Made by a program: the position numbers and the translations under genes. The notes beneath the pieces are model-generated. The model had not been told where the DNA came from, searched no databases, and was given only the letters and a program-made list of their open reading frames with translations. A DNA stretch of 11,777 nt from Pseudomonadota bacterium (GTDB lineage: Bacteria; Pseudomonadota; Alphaproteobacteria; HIMB59; GCA-002718135): positions 1 to 11,777 of the forward strand of contig JAQBWI010000027.1 of NCBI GenBank assembly GCA_027625355.1. Reading direction: 5' to 3'. Below are positions 1 through 5,801 of this stretch, piece after piece. How positions within the stretch are numbered: the first letter of the stretch is position 1; each line of letters opens with the position of its first letter.

Positions 1-274
1 TTTTTGGTTGAGTAAAAGGTTTTAGTTTTTTTTCATCAAGCAAGAGTTTCATTTTATCTTGCACTAATTTATCTAAAGACTCTGATAGAACATTATTTTC
101 ATATTTTTTTCTTACAATATTTAAAGGGGCTTTACCTTTTCTAAAACCTGGTAATGATACTGTAGGCAATAATTCATTTATTTTAGAGTCAATTATTTTA
201 TTAATTTCCTCATAAGGAATTTCTAATGCATACTCTTTATATAAAGTTCCTGATTTAATTTCTTTAATTGACAT
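1..274 (-). CDS. tig: Trigger factor, N-terminal part (runs off the window)
   Basis: This is the first ~91 codons of trigger factor, the ribosome-bound peptidyl-prolyl isomerase and chaperone that meets nascent chains at the exit tunnel. The reading starts MSIKEIKSGTLYKEYALEIP and contains the ribosome-docking signature GFRKGKAP at about residues 43-50, which is diagnostic of the family's N-terminal domain. The isomerase and C-terminal domains lie beyond position 1. The start is the ATG at 274-272, preceded by a good Shine-Dalgarno, AAGGAG, about 7 nt upstream. That ribosome site sits in the 17-nt gap behind tRNA-Leu, so no room is left for a separate promoter and tig is probably co-transcribed with the tRNA. 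Identity is very likely although only a fragment is visible. Confidence 0.93.
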   Translation of the reverse strand, partial: MSIKEIKSGTLYKEYALEIPYEEINKIIDSKINELLPTVSLPGFRKGKAPLNIVRKKYENNVLSESLDKLVQDKMKLLLDEKKLKPFTQPK

Positions 275-291
275 CAAAATACTCCTTCAAG

Positions 292-376
292 TGGTAGGCC
301 GGAAAGGACTTGAACCTTCACACCTCGCGGCACTAGAACCTAAATCTAGCGTGTCTACCAATTCCACCACCGGCCC
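292..376 (-). tRNA. tRNA-Leu (anticodon UAG)
   Basis: An 85-nt class II tRNA with encoded CCA (292-294). The acceptor stem is GGGCCGG/CCGGCCT, with a G1-U72 wobble. The D-arm has the GAATTGGTAGA loop typical of tRNA-Leu. The anticodon stem is CTAGA/TCTAG around loop TTTAGGT, giving anticodon UAG (plus-strand positions 340-342) for CUN leucine codons, and G37 follows it as expected. A long variable arm and a T-arm with loop TTCAAGT complete the cloverleaf. It lies between tRNA-His and tig on the same strand. Confidence 0.96.
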
Positions 377-452
377 ATTATTCTGGAGCTTTTATGGTGA
401 TTACAATAAAAAACAATAGAGAAATTAAAATATAAATATTTTTTTTAATATT

Positions 453-530
453 TGGGGCGAACGAGGGGATTCGAACCCCCGACATCGGCCACCACAAGGC
501 CGCGCTCTAACCAACTGAGCTACGTTCGCC
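453..530 (-). tRNA. tRNA-His (anticodon GUG) with encoded G-1 and C73
   Basis: A 78-nt tRNA with encoded CCA. The anticodon loop TTGTGGT on stem CGGCC/GGCCG gives GUG (plus-strand 493-495), so it decodes histidine. The acceptor stem GCGAACG/CGTTCGC is extended by an extra 5' G (position 530) facing C73 (position 456), the classical G-1:C73 histidine identity pair. The D-loop (CAGTTGGTTAGA) and T-loop (GTTCGAA) are standard. It is the upstream member of a tRNA-His, tRNA-Leu, tig series. The 76-nt spacer to tRNA-Leu is nearly pure A/T with no convincing strong terminator. Confidence 0.97.
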
Positions 531-586
531 ATTTTATTTATAAATTTAAAGTTTTATTAATAAAAATAATTGGCTATACCAAATTT

Positions 587-1744
587 ATGAAAGTTTCAAA
601 AAAAATAATTAATTTAGAGACAGAATCAGCATTTGCAATACTTGCTAAGGCGACGAAGCTTGCGTCAGAAGGAAAAGATATAATTAATCTTGGAATAGGT
701 CAACCCGATTTTCCTACTCCAAGAAATATTCAAGAAGCAGGCATTAAAGCTATTAAAGATGGTCATCATGGCTATACTCCATCAAATGGAATTTTGCCTC
801 TTAGAGAAGCAGTATCTGAGCAAATCTATAATGATTACAATGTAAATGTAAATTCTGATCAAATATTAATTACCCCAGGTGGCAAACCAACTATTTTTTA
901 CTCTAGCCTTATACTCGGAGGAAAAGGTAATGAAATAATTTATCCAGATCCTGGCTTTCCCATTTATAGATCTATGATTAAGTTTAGTGGCGCAAAAGGA
1001 ATTCCTTTAGAACTTAGTGAAAAAGATAATTTTGAAATTAATATAAACAAACTTGAAAAACTTATAACAAAAAATACGAGCTTGATAATAATTAACAATC
1101 CAAATAACCCTACAGGCTCGTTTATGAACAAAAAAAAAATAGATAGAATTGTTAAAATGTTAGAAAAATATCCTGATGTTTTCATAATGTCAGATGAAAT
1201 ATATAGTAAAATAATTTTTAACGATCAAAAAATGCCATCTTTTATAAATTATGATTCAATCAGGGATAGGTTGATTATTTTAGAAGGTTGGAGCAAAACA
1301 TTTTGTATGACTGGCTGGAGATTAGGTTGGAGTATGTGGCCAAAAAAACTCTATGAGCACGCAAATAAATTATGTGTAAATGATCACTCATGCCCAAACA
1401 TAATATCACAATATGCAGGCCTAGAAGCATTAAAAGGGCCTAAAGATGAAGTTAAAAAAATAAATCAAGAGTTCCAAAATAGAAAAAATTTTGTTCATAA
1501 GAAATTAAATGAACTTGAAAATATGGATTGTTTTGAGCCAGGTGGAGCATTTTATGCATTTCCAAATATTTCTTTATCTGGTTATAATGGGCAAAAATTT
1601 TCAGATATAGCTTTAGAAGAAAAAGGTGTGGCTTTAGTTCCTGGCACAAGTTTTGGCAATAGTGCAAAAAATTTTGTCAGAGTAAGTTATGCGAATTCAA
1701 TGGAAAATTTAGATAAAGCAATTTATAGACTCTCAACAATATGA
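587..1744 (+). CDS. Class I/II PLP-dependent aminotransferase (aspartate aminotransferase-like)
   Basis: A 385-aa fold-type I aminotransferase, the usual length for this family. Visible motifs in order are GIGQPDFPTP (36-45), GYTPSNG (62-68), NNPNNPTG (170-177), SDEIY with the PLP-ring aspartate D203 and Y206, WSKTF with the Schiff-base lysine K237, TGWRLGW (242-248), and the substrate-carboxylate arginine R365 in VRVSYA. It should swap amino groups between an amino acid and a 2-oxo acid in the cytosol. The NNPNNPTG-type sequence fits the aspartate aminotransferase subgroup, but the amino acid used cannot be fixed from sequence alone. I chose the ATG at 587 because upstream in-frame sequence is only antisense tRNA-His. 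No Shine-Dalgarno is visible, and a short inverted repeat (TTGG-CTATA-CCAA, 570-582) abuts the start. Its stop overlaps the glnB start (ATGA), so it is translationally coupled to P-II. Confidence 0.9.
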   Translation: MKVSKKIINLETESAFAILAKATKLASEGKDIINLGIGQPDFPTPRNIQEAGIKAIKDGHHGYTPSNGILPLREAVSEQIYNDYNVNVNSDQILITPGGKPTIFYSSLILGGKGNEIIYPDPGFPIYRSMIKFSGAKGIPLELSEKDNFEININKLEKLITKNTSLIIINNPNNPTGSFMNKKKIDRIVKMLEKYPDVFIMSDEIYSKIIFNDQKMPSFINYDSIRDRLIILEGWSKTFCMTGWRLGWSMWPKKLYEHANKLCVNDHSCPNIISQYAGLEALKGPKDEVKKINQEFQNRKNFVHKKLNELENMDCFEPGGAFYAFPNISLSGYNGQKFSDIALEEKGVALVPGTSFGNSAKNFVRVSYANSMENLDKAIYRLSTI

Positions 1745-2082
1745 AAAAAATTGAAGCAATAATCAAACCTTTTAAATTATCATTTGTAAAGGAAGCCTTA
1801 CATGAGATTGGTATTTCAGGAATGACTGTGTCTGATGTTAAAGGCTTTGGAAGACAAAGAGGCTCAACAGGCGGAATTGATAAACCAGATGAGTATGATG
1901 ATGAATTTCTAGTCAAAATGAAACTTGAAGTCATTGTTGAAGATGAGGATGCTGAAAAAGTCACTGAAACAATAAAAAAAGCAGCTTATTCAGGCAAAAT
2001 TGGTGATGGAAAAATTTTTATTTATAATATTGATCAAGTGATTAGAATACGAACAGGTGAAAAAGACAGTGATGCTGTCTAA
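1741..2082 (+). CDS. glnB: Nitrogen regulatory protein P-II with variant T-loop
   Basis: A 113-aa P-II signal protein, a trimer that reads ATP/ADP and 2-oxoglutarate and, in proteobacteria, is uridylylated in response to low glutamine. It then controls GlnE, NtrB or ammonium channels. The start MKKIEAIIKPFKL, the GFGRQRG entry to the T-loop (35-41), the B-loop YSGKIGDGK (about 83-91) and the C-terminal VIRIRTGE signature are intact. The T-loop between RQRG and FLVK is unusual: it reads STGGIDKPDEYDDE, one residue longer than in E. coli GlnB and without the second tyrosine (Tyr46 equivalent). Y52 aligns with the uridylylated Tyr51. The gene overlaps the aminotransferase by 4 nt and stands 194-251 nt before glnA, the classical glnB-glnA pairing. 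GlnK cannot be excluded by sequence, but the context favours GlnB. Confidence 0.93.
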   Translation: MKKIEAIIKPFKLSFVKEALHEIGISGMTVSDVKGFGRQRGSTGGIDKPDEYDDEFLVKMKLEVIVEDEDAEKVTETIKKAAYSGKIGDGKIFIYNIDQVIRIRTGEKDSDAV

Positions 2083-2088
2083 ATTATC

Positions 2089-2116
2089 TTTACTTTCTTA
2101 TAAAAATTAATAAATA
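2089..2116 (+). promoter_or_regulatory. Weak candidate promoter for the glnA leader
   Basis: TTTACT (2089-2094), a 16-nt spacer and TAAATA (2111-2116) would place a transcription start near 2123, just before the first aptamer. The match to sigma-70 consensus is poor (4/6 and 3/6) in an AT-rich background, so this is a guess driven mostly by position. No sigma-54 GG-N10-GC element is present. glnA could equally be read through from glnB. Confidence 0.2.
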
Positions 2117-2125
2117 ACCATTAAT

Positions 2126-2180
2126 CGTTCAATTTAAGGTTATCTTAAATCGGAAGTAAGTCTTTTGACTGAAGGAACGC
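2126..2180 (+). promoter_or_regulatory. Glutamine riboswitch (glnA RNA motif), copy 1 of 2
   Basis: A three-stem aptamer of the glnA-motif type known to bind L-glutamine. P1 is CGTTC (2126-2130) with GAACG (2175-2179). P2 is ATTTAAG (2132-2138) with CTTAAAT (2144-2150). The joining sequence CGGAAGTA (2151-2158) leads into P3, AGTC-TTTT-GACT, and then the conserved GAAGGAACGC (2171-2180). Stem sequences differ from those of copy 2 while the joining regions are identical, the covariation expected of real structure. The closing strand contains GAAGGA, a Shine-Dalgarno-like element 4 nt before an ATG at 2181. It is upstream of glutamine synthetase, so glutamine binding most likely lowers glnA expression; the direction is inferred. 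Confidence 0.9.
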
Positions 2181-2273
2181 ATGCAAAAGTTTGAATTCGT
2201 TCAACTCTTAATAAGAGTCGGAAGTAGGCAACTGCCGAAGGAACGCTTAAATAAGCAGAACTTTCATAACTAG
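2181..2273 (+). CDS. Possible 30-codon leader ORF spanning the second riboswitch
   Basis: An open frame from ATG at 2181 to TAG at 2271-2273 encodes a 30-residue basic peptide beginning MQKFEFVQLL. The Shine-Dalgarno-like GAAGGA is the closing strand of aptamer 1, with a spacing of only 4 nt, which is short. The frame runs through the whole of aptamer 2, is in the same frame as glnA, and its stop is followed after 3 nt by the in-frame ATG at 2277. Codons such as CTC, CTG, CCG and CGC are unlike the AT-rich neighbours because the RNA structure fixes them. The ORF may therefore be accidental. No known product is recognised. Confidence 0.22.
   Translation: MQKFEFVQLLIRVGSRQLPKERLNKQNFHN
2198..2246 (+). 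promoter_or_regulatory. Glutamine riboswitch (glnA RNA motif), copy 2 of 2
   Basis: The second complete aptamer, 17 nt after the first. P1 is CGTTC (2198-2202) with GAACG (2241-2245). P2 is ACTCTT (2204-2209) with AAGAGT (2213-2218). The joining sequence CGGAAGTA (2219-2226) is followed by P3, GGC-AACT-GCC, and GAAGGAACGC (2237-2246). This copy matches the family consensus closely, including the GGC/GCC P3. It ends 87 nt before the preferred glnA start. No intrinsic terminator follows it. A small GCTTA-AA-TAAGC hairpin (2245-2256) would compete with the last P1 pair, and no sequestering partner for the glnA ribosome site is obvious. The switch mechanism is therefore unresolved. Confidence 0.93.
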
Positions 2274-2333
2274 AGCATGAAACTAGAGGTAGATTCTAAT
2301 GGTTCGAATTTACTTAAAAATATGGAGAAGATT

Positions 2334-3764
2334 ATGAAATTTAACTGCTCAACACCCTCTGAATTACTAAAGGAAATAAAAGACCTAGATGTCAAAATGG
2401 TTGACATGAGGTTCACTGACATGCCTGGAACAACTCATCACTTTACTATTCCCATCAAATTTTTAAATGAAGATATTTTTGAAGATGGTTTAGGTTTTGA
2501 TGGCTCTTCAGTCAGAGGCTTTCAAGCTATTGAAAATAGTGACATGATTGTAATACCTGATGTAACCACAGCTTATATTGATCCATTTTTTTCAGAAAAA
2601 ACAATTGTTTTTTATTGTGATATTAAAGATCCAATAACTAAAGAAAGCTACACAAGAGACCCAAGGAACATTGCAAAAAAAGCTGAAGGGTATCTGAAGA
2701 CTTCTGGAATTGGTGACACTGCTTTTTTTGGACCCGAAGCAGAATTTTTTATTTTTAATGATGTAAAATATGACTCAGGTTCAAATTTTGCTTTTCATGA
2801 AGTAGATTCAAGTGAAGGAACATGGAATACAGGTAAAGAAGAAGGGCCTAACTTAGGTCATAAACCAAGACATAAAGAGGGTTACTTTCCACTTCCTCCA
2901 GTAGACAGCATGCATGATGTAAGAACTGAAATGGTTATGACTATGCAAGACATTGGTCTTACAGTAGAGGCTCATCACCATGAGGTTGCAACTGGTGGAC
3001 AACAAGAAATTGATCTTGAATTTGCTCCTTTAGTGTCAATGGCAGATGATTTAATGAAATATAAATATGTTGTTAAAAATGTTGCAAAACTGCACGGTTT
3101 ATCAGCTACTTTTATGCCTAAGCCCCTTTTTGGTGATAACGGCTCAGGTATGCATGTCCATCAAAGTGTATGGAAAGACGGTGATACTTTAATGTATAAA
3201 AAAGGTAACTATGCAGACCTAAGTGACTTAGCTTTACACTATATAGGTGGTATTTTAAAACACGCTCCTGCCCTTTTGGCTTTTTGTGCACCAACAACAA
3301 ATTCTTATAAAAGACTTGTTCCTGGATTTGAGGCTCCAGTAAATATTGCTTATTCTCAAAGAAATAGAACAGCGTCAGTTAGAATACCTACTTACTCTTC
3401 AAGCCCAAAATCAAAAAGAATGGAATTTAGATGTCCTGATCCTTCGGCAAATCCCTACTTAGCCTTTGCAGCAATGTTAATGGCTGGCTTGGATGGTGTA
3501 AAAAATAAAATTGATCCAGGTGAGCCAACAGATATAAATATCTACGAAGCGCCTGAAGAAATTTTAGCAAAAATTCCTTCCACTCCGGGATCACTAGCTG
3601 AGGCATTAAATGCTCTTGAAAGTGATCATGCTTTTCTATTAGAAGGAGATGTATTCACTAAAGACGTGATAGAGACTTATGTTAACTATAAAAGAGAAAA
3701 TGAAGTTAATCCAGTCAATATCCAACCTCACCCTCATGAGTTTAAATTATATTACGACGCTTAA
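2334..3764 (+). CDS. glnA: Glutamine synthetase type I
   Basis: A 476-aa GSI that makes glutamine from glutamate, ammonia and ATP as a cytosolic dodecamer. Motifs (numbered from the ATG at 2334) are FDGSS (55-59), GPEAEFFIF (133-141), the metal and substrate region EAHHHEVATGGQ (212-223), the ATP-binding GDNGSGMHVHQS (267-278), RLVPGFEAPVN (327-337), and Y404 in NIYEAPEE at the adenylylation site. I chose 2334 because GGAG (2324-2327) precedes it at good spacing and residues from MKFNCSTP onward align with the family start. An in-frame ATG at 2277 would add 19 non-conserved residues with no good ribosome site. The central stretch (KPRHKEGYFPLPP, DVRTEMVMTM) resembles planctomycete or deltaproteobacterial-like GlnA more than the usual proteobacterial SAQD-type. 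Expression is probably under the tandem riboswitch, and the transcript ends at the 3791 hairpin. Confidence 0.96.
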   Translation: MKFNCSTPSELLKEIKDLDVKMVDMRFTDMPGTTHHFTIPIKFLNEDIFEDGLGFDGSSVRGFQAIENSDMIVIPDVTTAYIDPFFSEKTIVFYCDIKDPITKESYTRDPRNIAKKAEGYLKTSGIGDTAFFGPEAEFFIFNDVKYDSGSNFAFHEVDSSEGTWNTGKEEGPNLGHKPRHKEGYFPLPPVDSMHDVRTEMVMTMQDIGLTVEAHHHEVATGGQQEIDLEFAPLVSMADDLMKYKYVVKNVAKLHGLSATFMPKPLFGDNGSGMHVHQSVWKDGDTLMYKKGNYADLSDLALHYIGGILKHAPALLAFCAPTTNSYKRLVPGFEAPVNIAYSQRNRTASVRIPTYSSSPKSKRMEFRCPDPSANPYLAFAAMLMAGLDGVKNKIDPGEPTDINIYEAPEEILAKIPSTPGSLAEALNALESDHAFLLEGDVFTKDVIETYVNYKRENEVNPVNIQPHPHEFKLYYDA

Positions 3765-3788
3765 TATAAAATAAATTAAAAAAAATTT

Positions 3789-3825
3789 AAAAACCGCCTT
3801 AGAAATTTCATAGGCGGTTTTTTTT
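3789..3825 (+). terminator. Rho-independent terminator of glnA
   Basis: AAACCGCCT (3791-3799) pairs with AGGCGGTTT (3812-3820), a 9-bp GC-cored stem extendable by A-T pairs, over a 12-nt AT-rich loop and followed by a run of eight T's (3818-3825). It lies 27 nt after the glnA stop and separates the nitrogen block from parE. It is the only clear intrinsic terminator in the window. Confidence 0.93.
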
Positions 3826-3861
3826 ATGTCAATCTACCGATAGTTTTGGTAAAAAAAATAT

Positions 3862-5799
3862 ATGGCAAATAAATCTACATATTCAGCAAAAAATATTGAA
3901 GTTTTAGAAGGTCTAGAACCTGTAAGAAAGCGTCCCGGCATGTACATAGGCAGTACAAATGAACAAGGATTACACCATTTGGTAAACGAAGTATTAGATA
4001 ATAGCATTGATGAAGTAGTTGCCGGTCATGCAACTGAAGTTTTTTTTCATTATAAAAAAAATGGCTCTATTGCAATTAAAGACAATGGCAGAGGTATACC
4101 AATTGACTTTCATCCTAAATTTAAAAATAAAAGAGCTTTAGAAATAGTGCTTTCAACACTGCATGCTGGAGGAAAATTTGATAGCAATTCTTATAAAACA
4201 TCTGGAGGCCTGCACGGTGTTGGAATATCAGTTGTAAATGCTCTAAGCTCATCATTAGAAGTTATAGTATTTAAAAATAGTAAAAAATATTCACAAACAT
4301 ACTCAAAAGGAAAAGCAAAAACTAAAATTAAAATAGAAAAATGTAAAAAAAATGAAAAAGGAACTGAAATTATTTTTATTCCTGATGAAACAATTTTTGA
4401 AACAACAAAATTTTCACCAAAAAAATTATATGACTTTATTAAAATGAAAGCTGTTCTTGTGTCAGGAACATCAATTGATTTTAAAATTGATAAAGAGCTT
4501 ATTATTGATAGCACTCCAAATAATGAAAAATTTCTTTTTAAAAACGGCATTGCAGATTTTTTAGATATTAAAAGCAAAAATACGGCAAAATTATTTGATA
4601 AACATTTTGCCATCGTCAAACCAATAAATGATAAAGAGAAATGCGAAATATTTATAAGCTTTAATCAAAACGAAAAATCTTCTTTAATCTCTTTTTGTAA
4701 CACAATTGAAACCCCTGATGGAGGATCACATGAAAATGGTTTAAAGAATGGAATTCTAAAAGCAATAAAACTCTATGGACAAAAAAATCAAATTGCTAAA
4801 ATAGCTAACATAAGCATTAATGATTTAGCAGATTATTCAGACATAGTTATTTCTATATTTATCAATGAACCAAGTTTTGAAGGTCAAACAAAAAAAAGAA
4901 TTATTATGCTAAAACTCCAAAAACAACTGGAGACAATAATTCAAAACGAATTTTTATTATGGCTAAATTCAAATAAAAAAATTACAAAAATATTAATCGA
5001 CACTTTAATTGAAAGATCTTTACTCAGAACAGATTTAACTAAGATAAAAGAATTGGAAAGAAAATCATTTAAAGAACGTCATAAACTTCCTGGAAAATTA
5101 GTTGACTGTTCTAGTAAAAATATTGAAGGAACAGAATTATTTATAGTTGAGGGTGATAGTGCTGGCGGGTCAGCAAAACAAGCGCGCAATAGAGAATTAC
5201 AAGCAATACTTCCTCTTAGAGGAAAAATATTAAATGTTTTTAGTGTTAGTTTATCAAAGATTGCAGACAATAATGAGATTCAAAATCTCATTCAATCACT
5301 TGGTTGTGGAATAGGTAAAAATTTTGAATTATCAAAATTGCGTTATGAAAAAATAATTTTAATGACAGATGCAGACGTCGATGGATCACATATTGCTACA
5401 TTATTAATAACATTTATTTATAAATATATGCGCCCGATAATAGATAATAATAGATTATTTTTAGCTATGCCCCCTCTTTTTAAAATTCAGCATAAAGATA
5501 AGATTTTCTATGCTTATGATGAAAACGAAAAAGACAAAATCATTAAAAAAGAATTTTTAAATAAAGTCAATCCAACGTTAAGTCGTTACAAAGGACTTGG
5601 GGAAATGCCGGCAGATCAACTTAAGTCAACCACGATGCATCCTGAAAAGAGAAAGTTATTAAGTATAAACATCAATCAAGGAAAAAAAGAGTTAAGAGAA
5701 ACAGAGAATTTGTTTGAGTCTTTAATGGGAAAAAAAGCCGAATATAGATTTAAGTTTATACAAGAAAATGCTAATTTTACTGATCAAATAGATATCTGA
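3862..5799 (+). CDS. parE: DNA topoisomerase IV subunit B (ParE)
   Basis: A 645-aa type IIA topoisomerase ATPase subunit that works with ParC to unlink daughter chromosomes. The GHKL ATPase domain shows E43 and N47 (NEVLDNSIDE), DNGRGIP (74-80), GGLHGVG (115-121) and the transducer QTK loop (342-344). The TOPRIM domain shows EGDSAGGSA (430-438) and DADVDGSH (503-510), followed by YKGLGEMPADQL (576-587). I prefer ParE over GyrB for three reasons: the beginning (YSAKNIEVLEGLEPVRKRPGMYIG-like, HPKFKNKRALE), the EMPADQL form near the end, and a length with no GyrB-type insertion. The ATG at 3862 has an A-rich leader but no clear Shine-Dalgarno. It is set off from glnA by a terminator and followed after 2 nt by glpK. 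The partner parC is not in the window. Confidence 0.93.
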   Translation: MANKSTYSAKNIEVLEGLEPVRKRPGMYIGSTNEQGLHHLVNEVLDNSIDEVVAGHATEVFFHYKKNGSIAIKDNGRGIPIDFHPKFKNKRALEIVLSTLHAGGKFDSNSYKTSGGLHGVGISVVNALSSSLEVIVFKNSKKYSQTYSKGKAKTKIKIEKCKKNEKGTEIIFIPDETIFETTKFSPKKLYDFIKMKAVLVSGTSIDFKIDKELIIDSTPNNEKFLFKNGIADFLDIKSKNTAKLFDKHFAIVKPINDKEKCEIFISFNQNEKSSLISFCNTIETPDGGSHENGLKNGILKAIKLYGQKNQIAKIANISINDLADYSDIVISIFINEPSFEGQTKKRIIMLKLQKQLETIIQNEFLLWLNSNKKITKILIDTLIERSLLRTDLTKIKELERKSFKERHKLPGKLVDCSSKNIEGTELFIVEGDSAGGSAKQARNRELQAILPLRGKILNVFSVSLSKIADNNEIQNLIQSLGCGIGKNFELSKLRYEKIILMTDADVDGSHIATLLITFIYKYMRPIIDNNRLFLAMPPLFKIQHKDKIFYAYDENEKDKIIKKEFLNKVNPTLSRYKGLGEMPADQLKSTTMHPEKRKLLSININQGKKELRETENLFESLMGKKAEYRFKFIQENANFTDQIDI

Positions 5800-5801
5800 T
5801 A

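Noticed and set aside
434..453. AAATATT/AATATTT hairpin downstream of tRNA-His as a terminator
   Set aside because: Stem is pure A/T in an A/T-rich spacer, with no GC core; expected by chance at this composition.
452..586. In-frame extension of the aminotransferase upstream of 587, beginning MGRTRGFEPP
   Set aside because: It is the antisense translation of the tRNA-His gene, a well-known spurious protein start; family homology begins at the ATG at 587.
1677..1964. 95-codon minus-strand frame across the aminotransferase/glnB junction
   Set aside because: Lies wholly antisense to two conserved genes and has no ribosome site or family resemblance.
2083..2125. Sigma-54 (NtrC-type) promoter before glnA
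   Set aside because: No GG-N10-GC element with TGGCAC/TTGC character is present in the spacer or leader.
2277..2333. 19-residue N-terminal extension of GlnA from the ATG at 2277
   Set aside because: No good ribosome site and no similarity to GlnA family starts; GGAG lies properly before the ATG at 2334. Kept only as a possible reinitiation site after the leader ORF.
4191..4619. 142-codon open frame on the minus strand inside parE
   Set aside because: Antisense shadow of a well-supported ParE coding sequence, with low-complexity hydrophobic composition and no recognisable motif.
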